A stretch of DNA of 64,000 nt from Diadema setosum (taxonomy: Eukaryota; Echinodermata; Echinoidea; Diadematoida; Diadematidae): the NCBI RefSeq assembly GCF_964275005.1, contig NC_092702.1, forward strand, positions 33,456,726-33,520,725, in the 5' to 3' direction. The notes below the pieces were generated by a model. That model was not told the origin of the DNA. It searched no databases and was given only the letters and a program-made list of their open reading frames with translations. Shown piece by piece: positions 38,201-46,765 of this stretch; within the stretch, counting starts at the first letter, position 1; each line of letters opens with the position of its first letter. The translations under genes were made by a program, and so were the position numbers.

Positions 38201-41200
38201 TAACAAATTGTGTATATAGCTTTATCACTGATCTCTAAGTGGCCAGGCGTTGTGGCATGTGCCTGTAATCCAGCTACAGTTCGACCTCGATTATCCGGCC
38301 TCCCTTTATCGGGAAATCTCTATTATCCGGATGCGTTCACGCAGTGAAGGACTTTTTTTTAATCCAAAAATTGAGAAAAAACAGTGACTTTCATGGATCT
38401 ATTTCACTAATTTGTGCATGATAGGTTTCTCAATATCTACTGAGGTAAAACATGTATGATTTTCACATAAAGATATACTTTATTTTTGTGAAGAAGGGAC
38501 TAAAATTTTGAGCAGGCTAGCATAGATTACACCACCGTTGCGGGGTACGCTACCTGCCTAGCTGCCAGTGCACTGGGACGGCAGCTTGGACGGCAGCTAT
38601 ATACATTAACATTGTGTCTCCCATATCTGGCCAATTCGCTTATCCGGATGAGCGCCGGTCCCGACATGGCTGGATAATCGAGGTCGAACTGTACTTTGGA
38701 GGCAAGGGCGGGGATATGGCTCAGTCGGTAGCGCGTCTATCTTCATATCCAAGAGTACCGGGTTCGATTCCCTAGTCTCACTGAGCAATGTTGTATGTAA
38801 GCATTCCATTCCCTCTATTAATCTTGAGGCAAAACACTTGGATAGGACATTAAATGGAGGTTCCATATGTGTGTTAGCCACGACACACACACGTAAAGGA
38901 TCCCACTTCATTCATTCATCGCAGGTGCCAACCCAGTGAAGTGGTTCCCCTACCCACCCACACAAGAAAACAGGTGAATGTTCCCCTCGTGGTTCACCCC
39001 AGGTGACTAGAAATAGTCAACAAACAGTATCAACCAGGCACACCGTGCCATATGCTTGAATGAATGAACTGATCTCTAAGTACAAATATAAGTTTGCACA
39101 AAGCCGAAGAATCAAGAATGCACAAATTTGCTGACACGTGGCTGACAGGCGCTATTCATGGGTTTGAACATACCCTGGTGGGCAGCGAACGTAGACTGAT
39201 TCAATCAGACCTCCCATTGATCTGAACAAGGAGGTTCAGGAGATGAAGTCACAACAGTCTTTGCTCTTTGATCCCAAGTTTGATACTGCCATTCAAAACT
39301 ATATGAAGTACAGTGGTATGTGCCAAACAGGAGCTGTCCAACATATAGGAAGACAACTGATTCATGCGTCATTGGATAATGACCAGCCACGCTCTAAGGA
39401 AGATAGGTCTTTATGGTGGTAGTTACTTTTCATCATTCCTTCTTACAAAAAATGAGCGGTACATTATGTACTGGTACAGACACGGGATTGAGCAAATAAG
39501 AATCGTGCAAAGATTGATGAAAAAAAATTGAAATTACTTAACTTTACATTTCTTAACACAAATCTGAGACATAAATGAAACTAGAAATTTGTCGCTATGG
39601 CAACTGGTATGCCTCTGTCATATTACAAGGTTCTCCGAACCAGTCTATATCATGACTTGACAATATGAGACAACAGTTTCACATGAGAGGTAAAAAATTC
39701 AATGACATGTTTGAAAGTTTTGGCACAACCACAAATGTGTTGAGTGCTTTAATACATTCCTTGAACCAGGTTTCATTTGGATGGTTAAATTGTTTAAGAG
39801 AGCAAGTATTGGCAATGAGCATTTTCACTTTATAATCCTTGCCCTTTGACCCCTTACATAGCCTACAACTTTCTTCAAACAATCACTAAATTTCTGGTGA
39901 CATCCATCATGACAGTAATTTGAGCAATTTTTACATGGAAAACAAAAATTACACTCTAAAATTTTCACTTGATCTTTGACCCCCATGGCCAAAATCCTTC
40001 CCTAACTATAGAATCAGTAGAGTGCACAGTAATGCTTACACATGTATTTACATTGTAAGTGCATTCATTGAGCAATCTCCAAGGTGTGGAGAAAATAGTG
40101 TAATTTCTACATTAAATAATAGATTGTTGGCATTTTAAAACCTTTGACCCATGACCTTTTACCCCAAGATCCAAAAATTCCTAAGAGAATCACTCATAGA
40201 CAGTACATTTCAATTTCATGAAGATTCCTTGAGCAATCTTTGACATATGTATGTGACCGTGCATCACAAAACAAACAAAAAGTCGCACCCCTTGATTTTA
40301 CATGAGGACTCAAAAAAGGTGAAATGGGTCAACCGAGTCAATCTTGAATTTTTCATTTTCAGTGACATTTCAACTATAGAATCAGTAGTGTGCACAGTAA
40401 TGCTTACACATGTATTTACATTGTAAGTGCATTCATTGAGCAATCTCCAAGGTGTGGAGAAAATAGTGTAATTTCTACATTAAATAATAGTTTGTTGGCA
40501 TTTTAAAACCTTTGACCCATGACCTTTTACCCCATGATCCAAAAATTCCTAAGAGAATCACTCATGGACAGTACATTTCAATTTCATGAAGATTCCTTGA
40601 GCAATCTTTGACATATGTATGTGACCGTGCATCACAAAACAAACAAAAAGTCGCACCCCTTGATTTTACATGAGGACTCAAAAAAGGTGAAATGGGTCAA
40701 CCGAGTCAATCTTGAATTTTTCATTTTCAGTGACATTTCAACTATAGAATCAGTAGTGTGCACAGTAATGCTTACACATGTATTTACATTGTAAGTGCAT
40801 TCATTGAGCAATCTCCAAGGTGTGGAGAAAATAGTGTAATTTCTACATTAAATAATAGTTTGTTGGCATTTTAAAACCTTTGACCCATGACCTTTTACCC
40901 CATGATCCAAAAATTCCTAAGAGAATCACTCATGGACAGTACATTTCAATTTCATGAAGATTCCTGAGCAATCTTTGACATGTATGTGACCGTGCATCAC
41001 AAAACAAACAAAAAGTCGCACCCCTTGATTTTACAGGAGGACTCAAAAAAAGGTGAAATGGGTCAACCGAGTCAATCTTGAATTTTTCACATTTTCTGAA
41101 AGAGCTATCCTCTTTCTACATTATTCTTAAGTTTGGGATCATAACATGAATGGGAATGCGTGTTTTGAGCAGTTTTTCTACAACCCTTTTTTTTGGGGGG

Positions 41201-42849
41201 GGGGGAGAGTAGAATGATCAGCTATGTCTTAGAGGTCCCCTTTCATTCCTTAAAATCCTTTGCATAATCTTCACTTTCAAGTCTAGTAACTTTTAAAAGG
41301 AAACTGCTACCACTTTGAAAGTTGGCATAAATTATGGACAGAATGTATTAATAGAGCATGCTTAATCCCTTCATTGTTGTTGCTCTGGCTGAGTACAGTT
41401 TCAAGCACTTTCACAACATACAGCTCATATGTACTCTTTCCCATATTTTGTTTTAAATATTTACTTTATCATTAAGGGAATATATTCATTTAATTTGATA
41501 AATAAGCAAAATAAAGCCGACATTATGTTAGCATGCAAAATGAATCTTCACTTTGCTCAGAATGACAGCGGCATCAAATCCTGTTCATCAAAGGCTTTAA
41601 AGGCACAAATGCTCATCATACCGGTATTGTTGCCAAGTTCACCCATAAACATGATGAATTTAACTATGCCAGTATGGTGGCTCTAAATACATAATGAGAT
41701 AGTGAGAACCTTTTAATGTTAGCTATACATACCAGACAGACAGTGTCTACAGATCTAAACCGTTAGATCTAACGTTACTGTCGTTAGCTTGTAAGTTGTG
41801 CATCCTTGGACCTAACCTCGGCGCGGGACGCTGTAATCAGTAACAGCGCCTCGACGACTTGTATGCAATTTAGTGAAGTAATCAAGTGCACTGCGATGCT
41901 TGCAATTCTGTAAACAACTCATCGTTCAAAACGACACTTGGAATTGGATTCACAACGAAAAGCCACATGTTGTATTGTTGAATATCATAGGTAACAGAAT
42001 CCCTCACCATTACCTCCGAAAACAAGATTAATCGTCATCATCTTTGAGACCAGCTCCGGGATCCCCAGTTTGCCATTTTGAACATATCACGTGAGAAAAA
42101 TTATCTGCATATGCGCGAATGAATATTCTATTATTCATTTCAGTTCTCAGCTAGCCATCCTGTTTGTTTTTCTCCACATGCATACATTGTGTATCATAAT
42201 GTGCTACGTTTTATCCATATGTAACCAGATTGACAGCATGGCTGTTAGCGCATGCGCTGTGTAAGTTGTACTACGATACAAAGTGCGGAAGGAATAAAAC
42301 CTTGGATAAAATATTTGCAGTTTCACTAATGGGCTCTTAAAACTAAACAGATCATATTGTAAATCGATTTCCCCGCCTCTGATTGTAAAGATTTTATCTA
42401 ACAGTATGGCTACGAATTTCAGTGTAAAACCCTGAATTTTGGTCTCTGGTCATCAAAATACTAAGCCATATCACGATTATCAGGTGGTACATCACAGGGC
42501 TGCAATGCGATCCCGACTCGGTACGCTGGTGCGGTTAATTTACCTTTTTAGTTGGACCTAACTATACACAGCCCAGTCGCCGCTGTACATACGTAGCGCG
42601 ACAGGGCTGTACCAACGAAGCTCCAAACACGAAGAGGGTCCAACGATCGCATGCGATCGGATTGAATTTTGATACTTTAGATAATTTTTTTGTCACTTCA
42701 AACTCATCTGACGAACAAAATGATAATGAGACTTCATATCTATGCTATGAATATTGAAATTTAGATTAAATAACTTACCTAAAATGATGGTTATATGCAG
42801 CATGTGTGAACGGTTCACGAACGGTACATCGTCTTTCACGCAAGGCCAT
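25298..42849 (-). CDS. ERGIC1: ERGIC1 (ERGIC-32), ER-Golgi intermediate compartment protein 1, 10 exons
   Basis: Minus-strand exons: 42849-42779, 34919-34858, 33545-33473, 31825-31737, 30645-30521, 28830-28723, 28377-28317, 27143-27043, 26484-26362, 25405-25298. All are GT-AG and in phase (921 nt, about 306 aa; vertebrate protein about 290). ERGIC1 is a two-pass membrane protein cycling between ER and Golgi with the Erv41/Erv46-type cargo-receptor complex. Visible: IPKDLTQPTYAGAL before the first membrane segment (about 45-60), SELYVDNPGEVERLSV, VGLDIQDDMGRHEVGYVDN, VPGNFHVSTH, SHDYYMKIVPTVYEDLWG, AIWFRYDITPITVKY in the lumenal domain, a second membrane segment GTFTVAGIIDSFIF, and a short tail ending KKAELGKLS. 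Exon 1 is the least certain: it replaces the usual MPFDFRR-like start by 24 residues ending YNHHFR, but phase and the FR-LDVYRK junction fit. The large introns are full of transposons. Confidence 0.95.
25851..25876 (+). repeat. (CA)n microsatellite in ERGIC1 intron 9
   Basis: 13 perfect AC units. Confidence 0.95.
26258..26287 (+). repeat. (AAC)n microsatellite in ERGIC1 intron 9
   Basis: About nine ACA/AAC units just 3' (gene sense) of exon 9. Confidence 0.9.
27276..27487 (+). mobile_element. Telomere-like (ACCCTAA) MITE, best copy, ERGIC1 intron 7
   Basis: Left end CATGACATTTGCTCTTGTGA and right end GTCGCAGGAGCTAATGTCATG are terminal inverted repeats of about 30 bp. The interior has CATAACCCTAACTCTAACCC and further ACCCTA words, then AACCCTAAGTCATTGGAGAA. 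Four copies lie in the window. Confidence 0.85.
27488..28316. other. Rest of ERGIC1 intron 7; nothing recognised
   Basis: AT-rich intronic DNA with a G-rich patch at 27600-27630 and an A-rich run near 27845-27870. Confidence 0.5.
28892..29329 (+). mobile_element. Non-autonomous element with ACCTCYGCCAAG termini, ERGIC1 intron 5
   Basis: ACCTCTGCCAAG (28892-28903) faces CTTGGCGGAGGT (29318-29329). The 3' part has CAACCTTTCCTGCAAGTTTC, a T run, GAGTTATTTTGCGCACAGAC and AACATAACCTCC, a sequence I recognise as a widespread marine-invertebrate interspersed repeat. A 7-bp GCGCACT stem near 29062 lies inside. No ORF. Confidence 0.75.
29521..29745 (-). mobile_element. 5'-truncated SINE with Nin-DC-like central domain, ERGIC1 intron 5
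   Basis: Read on the minus strand: GGATAGGACATAAAATGGAG, GTCCCATG, CACGTAAAAGATCCCGCTTC, ATTCATTCATCG, CCGGTGAAGTGG, and a terminal (CTAAA)n tail at 29521-29547. The central about 110 bp matches the SINE at 38241-39067, while the 3' tail differs. The head is missing. The central domain resembles, from memory, the Nin-DC domain of metazoan SINEs. Confidence 0.8.
30782..31155 (+). mobile_element. Fold-back TTAA MITE (Kolobok/T2-like), copy 2, ERGIC1 intron 4
   Basis: The left end TATGGTATAGTTTTGGTTGA and the inverse right end AGAGATGGTTTAGTTTTGGT match. The element is followed by TTAA. Inner inverted arms (GAAACCTCTTATG... against ...CATAAGTCGTTTG) correspond to those of copies at 23616 and 32812. 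Confidence 0.75.
31156..31736. other. ERGIC1 intron 4, unique part
   Basis: No repeats or coding features recognised. Confidence 0.5.
31826..32672. other. ERGIC1 intron 3, left part; nothing recognised
   Basis: AT-rich. A loose AGTAG-rich patch at 32080-32170 and a C run near 32444. No gene. Confidence 0.5.
32673..33265 (+). mobile_element. TACTGTAAAACAC MITE split by a nested TTAA MITE
   Basis: The outer element starts TACTGTAAAACACAATATTT and ends ATTTTACAGTA. Its interior (GCGAATTGGAGCC, CATTCAATGCATAGTGTAGA, TTTCGCAATCTTGGCTCTTG) matches intact relatives at 36465-36633 and, inverted, 35371-35571. Positions 32812-33192 are absent from those relatives and are bounded by TTAA on both sides. 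Confidence 0.88.
32812..33192 (+). mobile_element. Nested fold-back TTAA MITE (Kolobok/T2-like), copy 3
   Basis: Flanked by TTAA at 32808-32811 and 33193-33196. Ends ATGGACTGTACAGT and the inverse of ACTGTACAGTCCCT. Arms of about 150 bp pair with each other (TTTATTTGATGAAAATTGGT against ATTTTCATCAAATAAACTTT), so the transcript would fold into a long hairpin. TTAA target plus an AGGGA-type start fits the T2/Kolobok style; piggyBac also uses TTAA. Confidence 0.85.
33546..34857. other. ERGIC1 intron 2; nothing recognised
   Basis: AT-rich intron, no repeat family identified. The 90-codon ORF at 34546-34818 is antisense to the gene and has no family features. Confidence 0.5.
35371..35571 (-). mobile_element. 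TACTGTAAAACAC MITE, inverted copy, ERGIC1 intron 1
   Basis: Reads on the minus strand like the outer element at 32673: ends ACTGTATAACGAGG and CATGTTTTACAGTAT, with CCACATTGAATGTTAGGAGG and AATTTCGCGAGAGCCAAG inside. Confidence 0.8.
35843..36218 (+). repeat. 188-bp near-perfect tandem duplication, ERGIC1 intron 1
   Basis: The block beginning GAAAACAAACAAAACATGAG at 35843 recurs at 36031, with only about two single-base indels over 188 bp. A very recent duplication or an assembly (haplotype) artefact. Confidence 0.9.
36465..36633 (+). mobile_element. Intact TACTGTAAAACAC MITE, ERGIC1 intron 1
   Basis: 169 bp from TACTGTAAAACACGATATTT to ACTACAGTA, containing CATTCAATGCATATAGTGTA and TTTCACGAAACTCGGCTCTC. 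It serves as the empty-site reference for the nested insertion at 32812-33192. Confidence 0.85.
36634..38226. other. ERGIC1 intron 1, no gene; simple-repeat patch
   Basis: Holds a composite trinucleotide patch (GAT, AAT, ACT units) at 37545-37740 that generates a spurious 110-codon ORF. Otherwise unremarkable. Confidence 0.6.
38241..39067 (+). mobile_element. Full-length composite SINE: 7SL-like head, tRNA-like body, Nin-DC-like domain
   Basis: Flanked by a perfect 14-bp target duplication ACTGATCTCTAAGT (38227-38240 and 39068-39081). The element starts GGCCAGGCGTTGTGGCATGT and continues GCCTGTAATCCAGCTA, then (after the inserted transposon at 38277-38691) CTTTGGAGGCAAGG. This is about 80% like the first 50 nt of 7SL RNA (SRP Alu domain 5' part). 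Next comes a tRNA-like segment from GGGGATA with box A-like TGGCTCAGTCGG and box B-like GGTTCGATTCC, then GGACATTAAATGGAGGTTCC, CACGTAAAGGATCCCACTTC and GTGAAGTGG shared with 29521-29745, and an AT-richer tail ending GAATGAATGA. Without the insert the SINE is about 410 bp. Confidence 0.85.
38277..38691 (+). mobile_element. pogo/Tigger-like MITE inserted in the SINE head
   Basis: 415 bp with inverted ends CAGTTCGACCTCGATTATCC and GGATAATCGAGGTCGAACTG, flanked by TA (38275-38276 and 38692-38693). The terminal sequence and TA target are as in Tigger/pogo members of Tc1/mariner. A further GCTTATCCGGATGAGCGCCG subterminal repeat is visible. No transposase. Confidence 0.92.
39180..41700 (+). mobile_element. 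Large relative of the element at 55229-56046, expanded by internal tandem repeats
   Basis: The left part (AACAAGGAGGTTCAGGAGAT, ATGACCAGCCACGCTCTAAG) and right part (ATAAGCAAAATAAAGCC, ATCAAAGGCTTTAAAGGCAC) correspond in order to 55250-55450 and 55740-55890. The terminal inverted repeats are not recognisable here. The middle holds the 368-bp tandem repeat. No coding capacity. Confidence 0.6.
40005..41095 (+). repeat. Three tandem 368-bp repeats in ERGIC1 intron 1
   Basis: ACTATAGAATCAGTAG recurs at 40005, 40373 and 40741. Copies are nearly identical. Each contains CCTTTGACCCATGACCTTTT and AAGTCGCACCCCTTGATTTT. Strict conservation implies recent amplification. Confidence 0.95.
41701..42778. 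other. ERGIC1 intron 1, 5' end; nothing recognised
   Basis: Unique DNA. Small palindromes AGATCTAAaccgTTAGATCT near 41751 and CGCTGTaatcagtaACAGCG near 41829. No gene. Confidence 0.5.
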
Positions 42850-42880
42850 TTCCAATATCCGGGAGGTCACATGATCTGAA

Positions 42881-43469
42881 CGAATCCGGTCAAAACGTCC
42901 CCACGTCAAAACGTCCCCGCCGTGTTCCAACCAAAACGTCCCCGGGTCAAGTACCAGAACATCCCCGCTTTTGTCCGCGCGCGACGCTAGTGTACTTTCG
43001 CACCTGTTTGTCGAATGACCTCCAAACATGCACAAACTCACCCTAGTTATCCAGTAACCTAAATACTTGCATCCGAGTGAGATTCGAGTCCAGTAGAAAT
43101 GGAATTTTCACCATTTTTTTTTTCTTGTCACTTATCTACTTATGGGAATAATCTTGATCGCAACTACTCGCTCGGCGATCACTGCGTTGCATCGAATTCG
43201 CGTTGCATAGGAGCAGACACCGTGCACGGCAGCACAGCTAGCTAGCAGCGACCTAACCTACCTAAATGCTGCTCTAAATAACAAAATGTCTTCACATTTA
43301 CCGTTATGAATTGATAAGTGATACTTAGATTTTATTAAAAAAATTATGACATAGAACATTTTGACCCGACGACGTTTTGGTGCCAGCTGGGCCCGGGGAC
43401 GTTTTGGTCGTACCCGAGGACGTTTTGGCTCAGGGACGTTTTGACGTGGGGACGTTTTGACCGGTAAGC
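42881..43469 (+). mobile_element. hAT-like non-autonomous element with repeated CAAAACGTCCCC ends, directly upstream of ERGIC1 start
   Basis: Flanked by the 8-bp duplication GATCTGAA (42873-42880 and 43470-43477). The left end has CCGGTCAAAACGTCCCC and further copies of AAAACGTCCCC; the right end has their inverse GGGGACGTTTTGACCGG with further GGACGTTTTGG copies, i.e. long inverted repeats made of reiterated 12-mers. An 8-bp target duplication is typical of hAT. It lies 31 bp upstream (gene sense) of the proposed ERGIC1 ATG, so it should sit in the 5' UTR or core promoter. Confidence 0.85.
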
Positions 43470-43653
43470 GATCTGAATGCCCTTTCAAAAGGTCGCGCTG
43501 TCGACCGTGCTGCTACACCAACACTCAAGCAGCGCATCGCACGCACGCAAAAGATTTCCGCAGAGATCTAGGCGCCATTTTGAATTCTGCAACGATGAAC
43601 CACAACGGTGTTAGGGAATCCGCCAGAAAGTATCATTTTTTGGTTCCACGGAC

Positions 43654-43748
43654 TTATCACGAGGGCTCTCAATGGACTTACGAACCTTCTGTAATACAAG
43701 CACGCACTTAAGGTGAGTTCGTAAGTCCATTGAGAGCCCTCGTGATAA
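43654..43748. repeat. Perfect 32-bp inverted repeat (hairpin) with 31-nt loop
   Basis: The left arm 43654-43685 (starting TTATCACGAGGGCTCTCAAT) is exactly complementary to 43717-43748 (ending GAGAGCCCTCGTGATAA). Imperfect pairing continues about 10 nt outward (CCACGGAC against GTACGTGG). Confidence 0.95.
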
Positions 43749-43806
43749 CTTGTACGTGGACATTAAAAATTATTTCTTCTTTGTTGTGGTTCCCCACTTT
43801 GAAGGT

Positions 43807-43863
43807 GCCCGCTCGCTGGTCAGACGCTGTATTCGCGTAGCGTATTAACAGCGTCTGGTCGGG
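43807..43863. repeat. Imperfect hairpin with CAGACGCTGT arms
   Basis: CAGACGCTGT (43821-43830) pairs with ACAGCGTCTG (43848-43857). The outer GCCCG and CGGGC words extend the stem after an asymmetric bulge. Confidence 0.75.
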
Positions 43864-43869
43864 CTAAGT

Positions 43870-45414
43870 TGGACCTTGCTTGGCTATAGATGGCTTCACC
43901 TGCTGAAGTCCTGAACGTTATTTCTCAAACTGATTTCTAATGAGGACAGAGTTGACTCAATAATTCTATGTGTGCGCGAGATATCTATTGTAGTGAGGAT
44001 GCTTTCTGATCATCTTCTGAGCCTTAACCTATCGAACATATGTGTTTGTCTAATCACACGTCTGGTAATACTAGCGTCCCTCAGCTCAGCTCCTGCTAAG
44101 CTTTGTAACATACATGAAAACGTATGGGACCGAGGACTTTTCGTGTTCTCGCTCAGACACGGTCACATCAGACCAGAGAAAGATATAACGTTACAAAAAG
44201 GACCAGAAACAACACGGCAAATGTGTGTTCATCAACAAATTTCACGAAACATTCCTACCTCCTGAAATCGAATACCATGTTGAGACTAATATCAATGTCA
44301 GAGTACTCAAAAGAAGAATGACACTCCTTTCACGGTCAGCAGCTCGTTGTCGTAATTGAGTGATGCCTTGCGTGCAGATAACGTACTGACCCGTAAAAGC
44401 GTACGTATGCATACGCGTTCTGAGATCAAAAGAGCATGTTATGTTCTGTGTTGATGATCGGGAAACCGGCGTGTACTTTGAGGTGTACGATTGCCGATAA
44501 GTTGAGATCGTCGGATCGCTCAATCGACACACATGGCATCGAGTATGATTGTGGGCCCGCCCACTCATCGCACATGTTAGCAGGTGATTGGCCAAAATGT
44601 GTTCCGCATCGATCGGCAAATGAAACTTGCAAACTCGAGTTGTGAAAGTTTAAAAATGATAAATCACGCTTTTAATTTATGTTTCAGAATGTCAATCGAG
44701 CCGTAAACACGACGAACACAAAACATTAAAAAAACGTCTCATAAGTAGACGACGAAGAGAAAATGCTGCATTTTGATTTCTGAGCACAAACAAACAAACA
44801 AAATTGTAGAAGACCGAAGCATGTTTTCACGATAATTGTTCAAACTTTGTACAACTATGGACCTGATACACATGGACATTCATCGTATCGTTAATTATAT
44901 TAATTCATGTACCCGTACATCTGAAAGCGCCACAAAGACATTTCTAGCACGCTTCACTGCTTTGATCGCCAGCAAGCCGGGAGAAGAACAAGACGGAGAT
45001 TCGAGAAATCTGAAACTATATGCGCAGAAGAAAATAACTCACAAAAAAATAAATTTAAGTGAATGCGCAGTAAATGTGGTGTATGTTAGGTAATCATACC
45101 TCAAACAATTTCGCTTGGGAGAAGCAGGCAGTTTTTATAAGAAAGCTAACATTTTGGCAGAATGATTGTCATTTGTGATCTCAGTATTTCACTTTTCCCC
45201 AGCTTATTCCAGAGCAAAAAGGGATGGTAATGGTAGAGAACAGATATATCTTGCCATTAGGCAAGGTCTTATGTGCGAATCAGCAATTACCCATCTTTTG
45301 GCACAAAATTTGTCATGATCTCAGGTTTGCTGCTCCTCATTATCTGTATTCATTCAAAAAGACATTCCGTCTGAAAAAGGCACATAAAACTGAAATGAGG
45401 GAGACGATCTTTTT
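43870..45414. other. No gene recognised
   Basis: Intergenic DNA between the divergent ERGIC1 and NCAPG genes. Overlapping ORFs of 65-125 codons on both strands near 43972-44645 have no family features or splice context. Confidence 0.5.
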
Positions 45415-45529
45415 CAGGGCTGCCAACTCTCACTCATTGAGAGTGAGACTCACTCATTTTGACTCCTAAATTATAGCATTGGCTTATGGGAGTCTCACTC
45501 TCAACTAGTTTCCAATGTTGGCAGCCCTG
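45415..45529 (+). mobile_element. 115-bp MITE with CAGGGCTGCCAAC termini
   Basis: CAGGGCTGCCAAC at the left and GTTGGCAGCCCTG at the right are perfect inverse. A second inner pair is GAGAGTGAGACTC against GAGTCTCACTCTC. Target duplication is only suggestive (CTTTT). Confidence 0.88.
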
Positions 45530-45562
45530 CCTTTTGTTAGTGACGATACATGATCACACAGT

Positions 45563-45998
45563 CAAGCCAGTTCGGGGTTCCACTTTGAGCATGAGCAGAA
45601 AAGGGTCATTCGTACCAGCAGAGCATGTTGGCTTTTAAATTCACTATATATGAATATCTGTGATACAATGATTATTCAAGTAATCCTTGTATTAAAGCGG
45701 TGCTTGCCATCACATCCACCTGGCAGCAAAAGCAGTATTTGGCAATATCAATAGAAGAAGATTGTCATTACATTCAATGCAAAATAAATGGATGTTTTCC
45801 GAAGTGTCCAGTGATGGATCATTCTGATCACCTGATCATCCTTTGTTTGAGCATGACTGATGAATTCCATGAATAATTGTTACGTTGGGCAAGCTAATGC
45901 ATTCTGTTGCTTGAAGACTAGTGGAGTGCCTAATCAACTGAGAAAGAAGAAAGGTCATTTGTACCCATCTGTACATGAGCTAACCCCGAACTGGCTTG
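45563..45998 (+). mobile_element. 436-bp MITE with CAAGCCAGTTCGGGGTT termini
   Basis: The left CAAGCCAGTTCGGGGTT is exactly inverse to AACCCCGAACTGGCTTG at the right. Imperfect inner pairing (AAGGGTCATTCGTACC against GGTCATTTGTACCC inverted) extends the ends. No ORF. Confidence 0.88.
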
Positions 45999-46219
45999 TT
46001 GTCCAGACACCCGCACATACTCAGTAATCAGGTGTCGGTGACGATCATTTACCTCAAAGAAAGACTGCCGTGAACAGTCTATGTACGTATATTAGGTCCA
46101 TGGTACAACTTTCACCAGTTATACCGCAAAGCGGCCCTGCTAAGTCTCAGATATTCACCAGCTAAAAAGCAATAGCTTCAGAAAACTGGTCTTATATTCG
46201 TTTATGCAATTATGTACGA

Positions 46220-46765
46220 TTGTACTTTGGGTCCTTGCTTTTCCCACTCTGGACCGCACCAATTATCTACATTAGAAGACAACGGCGTAAATCCATACTG
46301 AGGAGTGGGGGGGGGGGGGGATGGTCACCATCACCACGATTACAAGCCCATAACCGGACCGGCGCAGCCTTTTTTTGGGGGGGGGGGGGTGGGGGTGGGG
46401 GGAGAAGCTTAACAGGGATCGGATGCCCCACTCTTTTGCATGAAATATAAAGTGGGAGAAAAGTGGCAGCAACAACATAAAGACTTTTTGTTCTTGTTGC
46501 TTTTTTTTTTTGGTGTGTGTATGGGGGGGGGGGGGGGTATCCGGCCTCTCCCACACGAGGAAGATTTTGCATTTTCAGACCTGAAATTCAGCGATCTGGT
46601 GCTCACTTGTGGTGAAAATTTTGTTTTCTTTTCTTGAAAAAAAAACAATAAGAAAATGAAATATTCACAATATATTATTGAATGACAAAATCGTGGTATT
46701 TCAGCTCTTGCTGTGCGACATCACTGTGAAGGCCTACTAAATAATGGGGCCTATCATCGGCCAAC
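46220..46765. other. G-rich homopolymer runs, no gene
   Basis: G runs at 46307-46320, 46377-46390 and 46521-46538 and a T run at 46500-46512. ORFs through these (poly-Pro/Gly) are not credible. Confidence 0.6.

Noticed and set aside
38241-38276. Primate Alu contamination
   Set aside because: The match covers only the 5' about 50 nt, runs straight into tRNA-like DNA, has local target duplications and is split by a Tigger-like insertion.
38705-38785. Functional tRNA gene
   Set aside because: The anticodon arm and acceptor pairing are poor, and it lies within a SINE with target duplications.
42850-43041. N-terminal extension of ERGIC1 exon 1 to an ATG at 43041
   Set aside because: The extension is encoded by the inserted hAT-like element, so the ATG at 42849 is preferred.
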